A stretch of 64,000 bases of DNA from Pseudomonadota bacterium (lineage in GTDB: Bacteria; Desulfobacterota; Syntrophobacteria; Syntrophobacterales; Syntrophobacteraceae): assembly GCA_023442755.1 (NCBI GenBank), contig JAEZXS010000244.1:1-64000 (forward strand). Reading direction: 5' to 3'. The notes under the pieces were generated by a model. That model was not told the DNA's origin. It saw nothing but the letters and a program-made list of their open reading frames with translations, and did no database searches. Shown here in pieces: positions 44,180-53,154 of the stretch (position 1 is the first letter of the stretch; each line of letters opens with the position of its first letter). Made by a program: the position numbers and the translations under genes.

Positions 44180-44290
44180 ATGAAGGCGATTCTCGATTCT
44201 ATGTACGGGTACTGGGCGTTTCTTCTGGCGATATCGCTCGGTATGGCAGCGTTTATTTACTTCATGTGGCTCCAGGGCAGCCTGGCCTAG
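44180..44290 (+). CDS. Tiny membrane protein, 36 residues
   Basis: The ATG at 44180 has GGAGGAATGAG just upstream, a strong site for a very short product with one helix (MYGYWAFLLAISLGMAAFIY, then FMWLQGSLA). A longer version from 44144 (MDRDRFSKW...) is also possible and adds a charged N-terminus. No family is recognised. It is divergent from the PAS-LuxR gene. Confidence 0.5.
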   Translation: MKAILDSMYGYWAFLLAISLGMAAFIYFMWLQGSLA

Positions 44291-44676
44291 CCAAGAAGCC
44301 CGGTGCTTCACTGCAAGAGCAAACCGGCGGGATCTTCGGTGTGACGCTGAGGGTCTCGCTTTTTTGTCTTTTCATGGGCGCCCGTATCAAGCCACATCAT
44401 TCCGTGATCATAGTTGATCCGGGTCCGGATGACAGTCTCGCCTATGCCCACTCGCCCTGAAGCAACGGTTCGAGTGGACGTTCGGTCTTTCTCATTTTCA
44501 AGTCATTGAAGATTCCCGCCGTTGCCATACTCTCTTATTTCCGTATCCAGGCTCACCCCCGAGTTCCTCGGAAATACCTATGAAGTAGATATCCTGTTCA
44601 ATAAATGTTAATATCTTCGATTGCTTCACGACCCCAGGCCCGGTTTCGCCAAATCCAATGTAAACGAGGACAGAAG
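44291..44676. other. Intergenic region before proS
   Basis: No gene, tRNA or hairpin with a T-run is supported in these 386 bases. The 3' end holds the proS ribosome-binding site GAGGACAGAAG. T-box-like elements were considered, but no specifier hairpin or antiterminator sequence was found. Confidence 0.4.
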
Positions 44677-46422
44677 ATGCGATATTCGCAGGCATTCATC
44701 CATACCCTTTTCGAGGTGCCCAAAGAGGCGGAAACGCCTTCCCACATTTTTCTTCTCCGCGGTTCCTACATCTATCCCGTCGCCGCGGGGTTCTATTCGC
44801 TCCTGCCGCTCGGCCACCGCGTGATCGAGAAGATCAAAAGGATCATGCGCGAAGAACTCGACGGAATCGGCGGACACGAACTCACCATGCCCGTGGTCAA
44901 TCCCGCGGAACTCTGGAAAAAGACCCGGCGCTATTTCGATATTGGCGAGGAGTTGATCCGGTTCAAGGACCGCCGCGACCGAGACTTCGTTCTGGCCATG
45001 ACCCACGAGGAAGTGATAACCGACATCGCGAAGCAGTTCCTGCGCTCCTATCGCGACCTGCCGATCATGCTCTACCAGATCCAGACGAAGATCCGCGACG
45101 AAGCCCGTCCGCGAGCGGGACTCCTTCGCGTGCGCGAATTCTTCATGAAGGACGGCTACAGCTTCCACCCGGACTTTGCCGACCTGGACGCCTACTACCC
45201 GAAAATCTACAATGCCTACCTGCGCATCTTTTCCCGGTGCGGGCTTGAGACGGTCCCCATCGAGGCCGATTCCGGCATAATGGGCGGAAGTGGTTCCCAC
45301 GAGTTCATGCTCGAGTCGCCGAACGGGGAGGACCGGTTCGTGATCTGCCCGGGTTGCGGCTACCGGGCCAATACCGAAAAGGCTGCGGGTCTGAAGCCGT
45401 CCGGGGACGAACTGCCGGATAATCCACCTTCGATGGAAAAGATCGCAACCCCCGGCGTAAAGACCATAGCCGACCTGATGCGCTTTTTCGATTCCACCGA
45501 AGAACATTTCCTGAAAACGGTGGCCTACCAGGCCGACGGCGAACTGGTCCTGGCGGTTGTGCGCGGGGACTTCAACGTCTCCGACACCAAGCTGACCAAC
45601 CACCTCAAAGCTGTCCACCTGGAGTTCGCCCCCGAAGAACTTCTGGCCAAAAAAGGCCTCTTTGCGGGTTTCCTCTCGCCCGTGGACCTCAAAGACGTCC
45701 GGATGGTGATCGACACCTCGGTCTCGGACCGCATGCTCTATGTCGCGGGCGCGAATGCTCCGGATATGCACGTCAAAAACGTGCTGCCGGGACGCGACTT
45801 TCCGGTCGCCGAAAAGGTCGACATCACGGAAGTGCGGGAAGGCGACACCTGCGCGGCCTGCGGAGCGGCTACCCTGGCGATCCGCCGCGGAATCGAACTC
45901 GGACATACCTTCAAACTCGGGACGAAATACACCGCGCCGGAAAGCATGGACGTCACCTATCTGGACAATTCCGGGGAAAAGCACCGCGTCATCATGGGGT
46001 GCTACGGAATCGGCGTCGAACGGCTGATGGCAGCCGCGGTGGAAAAATGGCACGATGAGTCCGGGATGCGCTTTCCGATCAACATTGCCCCCTACCAGGT
46101 CGCGGTTTGCCCGATAGGGAAAAAGCCTGAAATCGTGGAAATGGCCGAACGCATTTACGATCGGCTCGGGGAAACCTACGAGGTCCTCTACGACGACCGG
46201 GACGAGTCCGCAGGCGTCAAACTCAAGGATGCGGACCTGATCGGCATTCCCATCCGGATCGTGGTCAGCCAGAAGCACCAGAAAAACGGCGAAGTGGAAT
46301 TGAAGATCAGGCAGACCGGCGAAGTGCGAATCTGCCCGGAAAAGGACCTGTATTCGGTCCTGGAAGAAATCGTGAGGGGGTTGCAGCCTTCCGTCGAGGG
46401 TCTGCAGTACATGCCGGAATAA
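44677..46422 (+). CDS. proS: Prolyl-tRNA synthetase, bacterial type
   Basis: The 580-residue class II synthetase attaches proline to tRNA-Pro. Class II motifs are visible: [16 protein letters not shown] with [10 protein letters not shown] (motif 1), [20 protein letters not shown] (motif 2) and [16 protein letters not shown] (motif 3). The insertion editing domain (about residues 230-390) is present, as in the long bacterial type. The C-terminal anticodon-binding domain has [13 protein letters not shown] and [20 protein letters not shown]. The start at 44677 follows GAGGA. The gene appears monocistronic. Confidence 0.96.
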   Translation: MRYSQAFIHTLFEVPKEAETPSHIFLLRGSYIYPVAAGFYSLLPLGHRVIEKIKRIMREELDGIGGHELTMPVVNPAELWKKTRRYFDIGEELIRFKDRRDRDFVLAMTHEEVITDIAKQFLRSYRDLPIMLYQIQTKIRDEARPRAGLLRVREFFMKDGYSFHPDFADLDAYYPKIYNAYLRIFSRCGLETVPIEADSGIMGGSGSHEFMLESPNGEDRFVICPGCGYRANTEKAAGLKPSGDELPDNPPSMEKIATPGVKTIADLMRFFDSTEEHFLKTVAYQADGELVLAVVRGDFNVSDTKLTNHLKAVHLEFAPEELLAKKGLFAGFLSPVDLKDVRMVIDTSVSDRMLYVAGANAPDMHVKNVLPGRDFPVAEKVDITEVREGDTCAACGAATLAIRRGIELGHTFKLGTKYTAPESMDVTYLDNSGEKHRVIMGCYGIGVERLMAAAVEKWHDESGMRFPINIAPYQVAVCPIGKKPEIVEMAERIYDRLGETYEVLYDDRDESAGVKLKDADLIGIPIRIVVSQKHQKNGEVELKIRQTGEVRICPEKDLYSVLEEIVRGLQPSVEGLQYMPE

Positions 46423-46471
46423 TCCTCCCCGTATGATCCTGCTCTCCAACGCAAAGCTGCTGCCGGAACTC

Positions 46472-46492
46472 CCTCCCCGTGAAGCGGGGAGG
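46472..46492. repeat. Short hairpin between proS and SYLF genes
   Basis: CCTCCCCG and CGGGGAGG pair around TGAAG, 50 bases after proS. It lacks a T-run, so it may be a REP-type element or a weak terminator for the two convergent genes. Confidence 0.5.
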
Positions 46493-46507
46493 GGATAGTC
46501 TGATCTG

Positions 46508-47203
46508 TTAAGCGCAAACGTGCGACGGGGCGCCCGTATATTGCGCTACTATACAGGAAAAAGTTCTTGCCGCCATGGGGAAGCTCCTGGCGGGTGTTCT
46601 GATCGGATCGGAGACGCCGTAAAAAGCACGGTTGGCATCATGGTTGAAAGCCAGCTGCGCGCCCTGGAGAGCCACACCGGCAAACAATCCGCGGCTCCTC
46701 GAATAGGAGTAGACCTCGGCCGCCAGTTGTGCGTCCGTATTCGCCTCGGCGGTCCTGCCCACCGGACCGGCCGCTATGGAAACGGTGCCGCCCAGGATGA
46801 ACTTACCCCTATGCATGGCTTCCACACTCCTGGGAGTCTTGAACACCAGCACGAGGTCGGACGATTGCACTCCCGCCTGGAACCCGAGGCTGCCCCCCGA
46901 CAAAGTCACGAATCCGGGCTCGCTCCAACTCCCGTCCGCTGTCCGCACCACCATGATTCCCTGCCCGTAAGTTCCCCCTATTCCGAGCCCCACCTTCATC
47001 GTGTTCGGAATTACGGCAATCCCGAAGGAATGTCTGAGCAGGTCGGCCGGAATTCCCTGTTCGGGAATGGACATGATCTCCCGCAGCACCGCCGTGGCGG
47101 TTTCAAGGCGTGCAACTTCGTTCTGGCCCTGAGCCATGGCGGGGAGAGAAAGTATCGGTATAAAAAGACCCAAAATCAGCAATGGAATGGCAATATATCT
47201 CAA
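46508..47203 (-). CDS. SYLF-domain (DUF500) exported protein
   Basis: The 231-residue protein has a signal peptide (YIAIPLLILGLFIPILSLPA, then MAQG). The SYLF domain shows EQGIPADLLRHSFGIAVIPN, GIGGTYGQGIMVVR and SDLVLVFKTPRSVEAMHRGK. Related proteins bind lipids or contribute to outer-membrane functions. The start is TTG at 47203, with AAGGAG seven bases upstream. It is convergent with proS. Confidence 0.87.
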   Translation of the reverse strand: MRYIAIPLLILGLFIPILSLPAMAQGQNEVARLETATAVLREIMSIPEQGIPADLLRHSFGIAVIPNTMKVGLGIGGTYGQGIMVVRTADGSWSEPGFVTLSGGSLGFQAGVQSSDLVLVFKTPRSVEAMHRGKFILGGTVSIAAGPVGRTAEANTDAQLAAEVYSYSRSRGLFAGVALQGAQLAFNHDANRAFYGVSDPIRTPARSFPMAARTFSCIVAQYTGAPSHVCA

Positions 47204-47368
47204 TGGGATACTCCTTTCTTTTTTTAATCTAAAATAATCATCTACGAAGCATTAGCGAAAGATTCTCAGATATGGCTAGGCCCGATAACTGATGTCCGGA
47301 TATCCTGACATGGCGGCGCCTTGTTGTTAACTTCATAATATTGCTAATAAAATTATCAGGAGGCAGAT

Positions 47369-47743
47369 ATGGCCGAACCGCCAAAAAGAAGCAGCGTGAG
47401 AAGCAGCATACCTAAAAAGAAAGCGCTCGCGGCAGACGAGTTGGGCGCCGGCTTGCAGAAGGCATTGGGCGGGCTCACCGAAGAGTTGGGAGGAGTCGTC
47501 GGAGGGCTCGGAAAAACCGTAGGAGGCCTCACCCAAGGAGTGGCCGGGACCCTGCAGGGGCTGCTCGATCCCCTCCAGCAACTTCAGCAGCAGGCCCTCG
47601 GCGGATCTGAGGAAGCCGGCGAGGCGTACGACCGGGCAGTGACCATGATCCGGAAGTCTTCCAAAAAGGGCAACCAGGGAGCGCAAGACCTTCTGAATGC
47701 CCTGGGCGAAGCGCTTGAAGAGGGGGAAGAAGACGCGGCGTAA
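47369..47743 (+). CDS. Gly/Leu-rich hypothetical protein
   Basis: The 124-residue protein has a basic start (PPKRSSVRSSIPKKK). A repeated Gly-Leu pattern follows (LGGLTEELGGVVGGLGKTVG, then GLTQGVAGTLQGLLDPL), then a Gln-rich stretch and an acidic end (ALEEGEEDAA). The spacing of Leu and Gly suggests amphipathic helices that may bind a surface or self-associate. No family is recognised. ATCAGGAGGCAGAT gives a strong ribosome-binding site. Confidence 0.65.
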   Translation: MAEPPKRSSVRSSIPKKKALAADELGAGLQKALGGLTEELGGVVGGLGKTVGGLTQGVAGTLQGLLDPLQQLQQQALGGSEEAGEAYDRAVTMIRKSSKKGNQGAQDLLNALGEALEEGEEDAA

Positions 47744-47757
47744 CAACAATTTAAATC

Positions 47758-48116
47758 GCGGGGAAATCCCGCGCCTCGCACATGGCCGTCAACTAGGTGA
47801 CTGTTGAGAACTGGTCGGGGTAAGACAAAAAGAGCTCACCGCAGAGACGCAGAGGACGCCGAGAAACACGCATGAGGCTTTCCAAAATTGGGCATAAATG
47901 CTCTCTCTGCGGCCTTAGTATCTGCACAGCGAAAAAGGCAGAGAACGCAGAGCAAGCTAAATGGAGATATCATTGCGAACCGCTGAATTTGTACTTTTCG
48001 TTTTTCCTCCGCGTTCTCAGCGCCTCTGCGGTTGATTTGATTTGATCCATAAAGGAACGGATATTCGCACGAAGTGTTAAGTTGACGCCCATATGCGCCT
48101 CGCGGGATTTCCCCGC
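47758..48116. repeat. MITE-like element bounded by about 28-bp inverted repeats, with CACCGCAGAG ends nested inside
   Basis: The left end GCGGGGAAATCCCGCG (47758-47773) and the right end, its reverse complement near 48101-48116, are imperfect inverted copies. Similarity extends inward through CGCACATGG and CGTCAACT. Nested inside at 47835 and 48034 are the CACCGCAGAGACGCAGAGGA and CGCCTCTGCGGTTGA ends shared with 19884-20103 and 56810-56939. No gene is seen in this 420-base gap. Confidence 0.7.
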
Positions 48117-48163
48117 ACCCATCTTACGGGGTGCTCATTCTCCCAGCGATCTGCGTCCCTTGA

Positions 48164-48988
48164 TCACGCGCTCTTCGGGGAAAAGCGGTTTCTGAGGTGT
48201 TCGAGCAGGATCGAGGCGAAGAAGAAAGCCGCGGCCACCATGATGATGGCGGCGCCCGAGGTGAGGTTGAGCGTGTAGGAGAACCAGAGCCCTACGAGGG
48301 AAAAAATGCAGTTGAGGATGACGGAGAGAACCATCATCGCTTTGAGCGACCCGCAGAATTTTTCCGCGATGAAGGGGGGGATGGTGAGCAGGGCGATTAC
48401 CAGGATGAGCCCGACGACGCGGATGAGCATGATGACCGAAAGGGCGATCATTGCGAGCAGGACGTAGTAGAGCGCATTGACAGGAACGCCCATGGCGCGG
48501 GCGAATTCCTCGTCGAAGGACATGGCGAGAAAGCTGTTGTAGAAGAGCCAGACGATTGTCAGGACGAGGACGTCAATCACTCCCGTCAGGATGATGTCGA
48601 GCCTGGGCACCGTCAGGATGCTTCCGAAGAGATAGCTCATGAGGTCGACGTTGTAGCCGGATGTGAGATCTATGAGAATGATGCCCAGGGCCATTCCCAC
48701 CGCCCACAGAACGCCGATCACCGTGTCGGCTCGCTGTTTGTTTTTCAGGGTCACCGCGGACATTATCATCGCGATGATCAGGGAAAAACCGGCGGCCCCA
48801 GCCAGGGGCGGGAGCCGGAAAAAGAAGGCTATGCCGATTCCACCGTAGGCGGCATGGGCGATCCCGCCCGAAATGAAGACAATCCTGTTAACGACCACAA
48901 GAGTTCCAATGACCCCGCATACGATGCTGGTGAGCAGGCCGGCGAGGAGAGCATTCTGCATGAATTCGGACTGAAAGGCTTCGAGCAT
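48164..48988 (-). CDS. znuB: Zinc/manganese-type ABC transporter permease (ZnuB family)
   Basis: The 274-residue permease has eight or so helices and the ABC-3 family pattern NALLAGLLTSIVCGVIGTLV, VFISGGIAHAAYGGIGIAFF and ALYYVLLAMIALSVIMLIRV. It forms the membrane path for a divalent metal, with the ATPase five bases upstream and the binding protein at the head of the operon. GAGGAATC from the end of the ATPase gene serves as its ribosome-binding site. Confidence 0.92.
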   Translation of the reverse strand: MLEAFQSEFMQNALLAGLLTSIVCGVIGTLVVVNRIVFISGGIAHAAYGGIGIAFFFRLPPLAGAAGFSLIIAMIMSAVTLKNKQRADTVIGVLWAVGMALGIILIDLTSGYNVDLMSYLFGSILTVPRLDIILTGVIDVLVLTIVWLFYNSFLAMSFDEEFARAMGVPVNALYYVLLAMIALSVIMLIRVVGLILVIALLTIPPFIAEKFCGSLKAMMVLSVILNCIFSLVGLWFSYTLNLTSGAAIIMVAAAFFFASILLEHLRNRFSPKSA

Positions 48989-48993
48989 ATCTT

Positions 48994-49761
48994 CTAAGAT
49001 TCCTCGTGCTCATGCTTGCGCAGGACACGGTGGGGCATTCCGTGGGCGATCAGGTCCACGGGGCAGTGATAGGCGGAATGGATCATCTCGTCCGTCACCT
49101 CGGACCCGTTATGGTAGTAAAGCGTCTGGTTGAGGCAGGCGACCGATTTGATGTAGCTGGACAAAACGCTCATGTCGTGGCTGACGACGATTATGGTGAT
49201 CGACTCATTCAGTTCCTTCAGGAATTTGTAGAGTTCGCTCTGGAACTGGGCGTCCACGCTTGCCGTCGGTTCATCCATGAGAAGGATACGGGGGCTTGCG
49301 GCCAGTGCGCGGGCAATGAACACCCGTTGCCTCTGCCCACCGGAAAGCTTGCCGATCGGGCGGTTGCGGTATTCCCACATGCCCACCTTTTCCAGGGCCT
49401 CCCGAACCTTTTCACGGTCCTCGCCCCTGTAGCTTCGGTCTCTTCCGGGGAGTCCCAGCCGTCCCATAAGGGTCACATCCGTCACCGAGATCGGAAAATC
49501 CTTGTTGATACCCGTATCCTGGGGCACATATCCGACCAGGCCGGCGACTTCCGCCGGGTCTTTCCCGAAAATCTTCACGCTTCCGTTCTGGGGGCGCAAA
49601 ATTCCGAGGATGATTTTCAGCAGGGTGGTCTTGCCGCTTCCGTTCGGTCCGATCAGTGCGAGAAAGTCCCTCTCGCTGACCTGCAGGTTCACGTTTCGCA
49701 GGATCGCGTGGTTGTTGTAGTAAAATGCCACGTCCCGAATGTCTATTGCCGGCCCGGTCAT
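48994..49761 (-). CDS. znuC: Zinc/manganese-type ABC transporter ATPase (ZnuC family)
   Basis: The 255-residue ATPase has Walker A GPNGSGKTT, the signature LSGGQRQRVFIARAL, Walker B ILLMDEPTASVD and the switch VSHDMS. A His-rich tail (AYHCPVDLIAHGMPHRVL, then RKHEHEES) is typical of metal transporters. It sits between the binding protein (14 bases upstream) and the permease (5 bases downstream). AAAGGAGGG precedes the ATG. Confidence 0.93.
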   Translation of the reverse strand: MTGPAIDIRDVAFYYNNHAILRNVNLQVSERDFLALIGPNGSGKTTLLKIILGILRPQNGSVKIFGKDPAEVAGLVGYVPQDTGINKDFPISVTDVTLMGRLGLPGRDRSYRGEDREKVREALEKVGMWEYRNRPIGKLSGGQRQRVFIARALAASPRILLMDEPTASVDAQFQSELYKFLKELNESITIIVVSHDMSVLSSYIKSVACLNQTLYYHNGSEVTDEMIHSAYHCPVDLIAHGMPHRVLRKHEHEES

Positions 49762-49775
49762 GAGTCGGCCCTCCT

Positions 49776-50678
49776 TTATTGCTGCCCGCCTACAGATGCG
49801 GCGATCTGGCCGGCAACCTGGCGGAGATTGTTCGCCCAGTCGGGAGCAAGATCGTCGGCAAAGATCAGTTTGCCTTCAATGGCATCGGCTATGGCCTGAG
49901 CACTCCTCGGGGAGTACTGGGGCTGGACGAAAATAGTCTTTATTTTAAGTTCCTTCGCTTCCTTGATCAGCTTGTCCAGGTCGCGGGCCTTAGGTTCTTT
50001 GCCCTCGATTTCGACCGGGAACTGTTTGAGTCCATACGCGTCGGCGAAATATCCCCAGGCGGGGTGGAATACCATGAACCCGCCTCCGGACGGAAAGAGC
50101 CGCGAGATGGACATGTCGAGGTCGGTCAGTTCCGAGATGAAATTCTTGTAGTTTGTCTCGTAGGCCTGCCGGTTGTGCGGGTCGTTAGCCGCAAGCGCCA
50201 CGAAAATAGCCCTGGCCTGAAGCATAACCAGGGGAGGGGAAAGCCAGACATGCGGATCGGCGATTTCGTGTTCCCCGTGTGCCTCTCCGGCGCCGGCTTC
50301 GTGACCGTGGGAGTGCGCTTCCATCTCCCTCTTTTCAATATCTCTCTCGGTATGCACGATAAGCATTTTCGGATTGGCCGCCGCTATCTTGGACAACCAG
50401 ATAGTCTCGAACGGTACGCCGAGGGCGAAGTAAATCTTTGCCTTCCCGAGTGCAGTCATCTGTTTCGGCTTGGGTTCGTACTGCTCCGGGGTCGCCCCGG
50501 CCGGAACCATCACTTCGACATCGACAGCGCTTCCTCCGATCTTTTCAACGAAGTACTTCTGTGGGAGAATGCTGACGACAACGGGCATCGGCCCCTGTGC
50601 GGAAGCGGAATGCGGGAGCATGGAACAGCATGCGATCAGCACAAACGACAAGAGGAAAACGGTTAAAGAGCGGTTCAT
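49776..50678 (-). CDS. znuA: Zinc-binding periplasmic protein of ABC transporter (ZnuA family)
   Basis: The 300-residue exported protein has a signal peptide (SLTVFLLSFVLIACCSMLPH, then SASAQ). The cluster A-I motif includes VSILPQKYFVEKIGG. A His-rich loop (MEAHSHGHEAGAGEAHGEHE) follows, then IADPHVWLSP and FHPAWGYFADAYGL. The His-rich loop favours zinc over manganese. The start at 50678 has TTGGAGGCTGGA upstream; an earlier ATG at 50762 does not. It heads the znuACB operon. No clear Zur box was found. Confidence 0.92.
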   Translation of the reverse strand: MNRSLTVFLLSFVLIACCSMLPHSASAQGPMPVVVSILPQKYFVEKIGGSAVDVEVMVPAGATPEQYEPKPKQMTALGKAKIYFALGVPFETIWLSKIAAANPKMLIVHTERDIEKREMEAHSHGHEAGAGEAHGEHEIADPHVWLSPPLVMLQARAIFVALAANDPHNRQAYETNYKNFISELTDLDMSISRLFPSGGGFMVFHPAWGYFADAYGLKQFPVEIEGKEPKARDLDKLIKEAKELKIKTIFVQPQYSPRSAQAIADAIEGKLIFADDLAPDWANNLRQVAGQIAASVGGQQ

Positions 50679-51005
50679 TCCAGCCTCCAATAGGGCCAAA
50701 GCCCCGGATAAACGACAGCTTAAACTAAATATAATAGGAAATTTCGCCCTCGATTGCCACAAACTATTTCACCTTTCCGTCTCGCCCGGCAATTTTCCCC
50801 CGCCAGGCCCGCCCATCTGAAGCCCAATATGACCCGATGCGCCCACACTGCAAAAATGGATAATCGGTATGTTAAAATAATAAAAATTGACCACGTTCCG
50901 AAAACATCGTATGGTGAAGCCATGTCTGGCGACGCCCAAAATTCCATGCAATAGGCATTCTGGTGTGAAAATGTTGAAATCAGGTTAAAAAACTGGAGTT
51001 AAACA
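50679..51005. other. AT-richer divergent promoter region
   Basis: These 327 bases are markedly more AT-rich than the surroundings, especially 50865-50910. They should hold the znuA promoter and that of the small exported protein. No perfect operator palindrome was found. Confidence 0.4.
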
Positions 51006-51281
51006 TTGGGGATCAGAAAAATACTCGTTGTCTCTGCCGCTATTTCCTTTTCGGCCTTCTCCTTCTCATTCGAAGCCATGGCCCAACAGGAAAGACCACG
51101 ACTCGACGACAGTTTCCGTCAGCTGCAGGAGCAGTGGAAACAGATTATGAAAAACGAGTACAATCCGGCCACAATCCAGCCGGTGGTCAACCACCAAACC
51201 TCATTTTCCGACCGAGCCTGGCTCGATAAGTCAAAGAGGACCTCTCACAAAAAGACAAGGGATTACGCGCGGCGAAGGTAG
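51006..51281 (+). CDS. Small exported hypothetical protein
   Basis: The 91-residue product has a likely signal peptide (ILVVSAAISFSAFSFSFEAM, then AQQ). A short mature region with a Gln-rich helix (DDSFRQLQEQWKQIM) and a basic tail (KSKRTSHKKTRDYARRR) follows. The start would be TTG with CTGGAG eight bases upstream. No family is recognised; coding status rests on the signal peptide and ribosome-binding site. Confidence 0.5.
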   Translation: MGIRKILVVSAAISFSAFSFSFEAMAQQERPRLDDSFRQLQEQWKQIMKNEYNPATIQPVVNHQTSFSDRAWLDKSKRTSHKKTRDYARRR

Positions 51282-51356
51282 TGCGATCAGCCGTCTCCCG
51301 TGGGATAGGACTTTCAGTCCCGCCGAAAAGGGAATGCTTTGGAGAAAGCATGGCTT

Positions 51357-51389
51357 GATCGCGGCTGCAAGCCGCTCCCACAGAGCACT
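51357..51389. repeat. REP-like dispersed palindrome
   Basis: This is a further copy of GATCGCGGCTGCAAGCCGCT-CCCACAGAGCAC. It is preceded by another perfect hairpin, ATGCTTT-GGAG-AAAGCAT, near 51334-51351. Both lie past the 3' end of the amidase gene. Confidence 0.75.
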
Positions 51390-51435
51390 GTATCGGGGAT
51401 GAACGCGATTGACGCGGGAATGCACTCCGGTATGC

Positions 51436-52185
51436 TCAGCGTGGTGCGTGCTTTCTGTCTTTCAAAAAATCGACGAGAGCCTGCCGGATGGCCCTGGCCA
51501 TTCGCGCCTGGTATGCACGGCTGCGCAGCAGGGTTTCCTCGCTGCGGTTCCTGATGATGCCGCATTCGAGGAGCACCGCCGGGCATTTCGCCTCTTTAAG
51601 TACTACCAGTCCGTCATACCTGTAAACGCCCGTGGCGCTGTCGACCGGCTGCTTGCCTTCTCCCTTGAGCAGCGCGGCGTGGTGCGCCGATGGCAGAAAA
51701 CCTGCCTTTTTCAATTCGCGCCCGGCGACAATCGCCAGCCTGCGACTTGCCTCCGGCCGTCCGTTTTTCTCCGAGATGAACAGGGAATACCCTCGATACG
51801 CATCGCAGAACCGGGCGGGCACCCCCCGGTAGATCCAATCGGAGAGGAATTCCTGCTGCACGGAGTCGTGATGGATGGAGATGAGGATGTCGGATTTGGC
51901 CGCATTGACGATTCCGGCCCTTTCCTGGAGTGAAATATCGCTGCCGTCGGGATTGATTATGAACGGCCGGAGGCGCGCATCCTTTTTCAATTCTCGAAGC
52001 ACAACCGCTGCCATCCTGCGGTTGAAAACGTACTCCGGCCGGTTCCTGGAGCTTAGGGCCCCTTTGGATTCCACAGAGTGGCCGATATCTATGGCTATCG
52101 TGACGTGCTGCTCTGCCCGGGACTGTCCGGGGAAGAGCAGAACCGGCAGGATGAGAATTACTGCGGCAAGCGTCGATATACGCAT
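51436..52185 (-). CDS. N-acetylmuramoyl-L-alanine amidase, exported (Amidase_3)
   Basis: The 249-residue protein has a signal peptide (ISTLAAVILILPVLLFPGQS, then RA). The Amidase_3 zinc site includes His in IDIGHS, Glu in RPEYVFNRRMAAVV, His in ISIHHDS and the late Glu in LLECGIIRNR. It cleaves the bond between N-acetylmuramic acid and L-alanine in murein. The ATG at 52185 overlaps the stop of the deacetylase gene (TGATG), which fixes this start against a longer frame antisense-like in character. The two genes are a coupled wall-modifying pair. Confidence 0.88.
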   Translation of the reverse strand: MRISTLAAVILILPVLLFPGQSRAEQHVTIAIDIGHSVESKGALSSRNRPEYVFNRRMAAVVLRELKKDARLRPFIINPDGSDISLQERAGIVNAAKSDILISIHHDSVQQEFLSDWIYRGVPARFCDAYRGYSLFISEKNGRPEASRRLAIVAGRELKKAGFLPSAHHAALLKGEGKQPVDSATGVYRYDGLVVLKEAKCPAVLLECGIIRNRSEETLLRSRAYQARMARAIRQALVDFLKDRKHAPR

Positions 52186-53066
52186 CAGTCGTCCTGGCGG
52201 CAGGGCGCCGGTCGAGTCCTTTTCCCCAGCCTGTCGTAGCGCGCCGAGTCTCCCGGCGTCATTTCGTAGCATACGGGCGAGGAAACGGGCTGCCCCTCTT
52301 GCAGGAGTTCGTCCACGGTCACAAACTGCCAGCCGGCTTTTCGCAGGTTCGGGACGAGGACCCGGAGCGCTCCCAGCGTGCCGTGCCCCTTCCCGTTGGC
52401 GTGAAAGACAATGATTGCCCCGGGCTTTACCCTGGACAATACGGTCCCGATGATTCCTGCGGCGGTCCGGTCTTTTGCGGGATCGCCGGAAACGATGCTC
52501 CACTGGATGGCCGGCATGCCGAAATCGGCAAGGACGGTAAGCGATTCGCCAGTGCATGTGCCGTAGGGAAAGCGGAAAAGCCGGGGCGATTGTGCGATGC
52601 CGGAGGTTGGGGCCTGCCCATTGCGCGCGGCGAGCGAAGCCCGGATTAGAGCGTATTCGTCCCTGGTGCGGATGATCTGGTCTTTTGCCTCACCTGCCGT
52701 AAGGTGCGAAAAATTTGCGTGGTCCCAGCTGTGGCTGCCTATTTCGAAAAGGGGGCTGGACATCAGGCGCATGGTCTCTTGCGGATGAGACCGCATCCAC
52801 TTGCCGCCGGCAAAGAAGGTCGCCCGGACCGAATTGTCGCTCAGGAAATCGACGAGTTCCGCATCGAAACCGGCGGTTTCGCGGGGACCTTCGCACAGGT
52901 CGAAGGTGAAGGAAAGCAATTTCCTGCCGTCCGGAATGCGCACCTCGCGGATGGATTTCCTGAGTTCGAGCGGCAGAGGCTGCTGAGCATGAGTGTGCGA
53001 AAAAGGGAAACAGGTAAAGAGACAGGCAACGGTTCCGGCGAGAAGAAGCAGGTTGTTTCGGGACAT
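52185..53066 (-). CDS. Polysaccharide deacetylase, exported (NodB domain)
   Basis: The 293-residue protein has a signal peptide (NNLLLLAGTVACLFTCFPFS, then HTHAQQ). The NodB domain has SFTFDLCEGPRET (a variant of the usual TFDDG, with Leu for the second Asp), the metal-binding HSWDHANFSH, LFRFPYGTCTG and a late IIVFHANG. It removes acetyl groups from a glycan, probably murein or a surface polysaccharide. The changed first motif may alter metal binding. Its stop overlaps the amidase start. The chosen start lacks a strong ribosome-binding site. Confidence 0.87.
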   Translation of the reverse strand: MSRNNLLLLAGTVACLFTCFPFSHTHAQQPLPLELRKSIREVRIPDGRKLLSFTFDLCEGPRETAGFDAELVDFLSDNSVRATFFAGGKWMRSHPQETMRLMSSPLFEIGSHSWDHANFSHLTAGEAKDQIIRTRDEYALIRASLAARNGQAPTSGIAQSPRLFRFPYGTCTGESLTVLADFGMPAIQWSIVSGDPAKDRTAAGIIGTVLSRVKPGAIIVFHANGKGHGTLGALRVLVPNLRKAGWQFVTVDELLQEGQPVSSPVCYEMTPGDSARYDRLGKRTRPAPCRQDD

Positions 53067-53154
53067 CAATGGAATCCATTTGCGTTTATAATAAGAATTG
53101 GTAAAACGGCAGAATGATTTTACCCGCTCATCCTGGAATTGAAAGAGGAATGGG

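Noticed and set aside
44291..44676. Possible T-box leader upstream of proS
   Set aside because: No specifier hairpin, T-box core sequence or terminator/antiterminator pair could be found, and such leaders are rare in proteobacteria.
44626..46449. A 607-residue frame antisense to proS
   Set aside because: It mirrors the proS coding region exactly and has no family pattern; it is a GC-bias shadow.
46472..46492. Rho-independent terminator for proS
   Set aside because: The stem is good but there is no T-run on either side, so it is listed as a hairpin repeat only.
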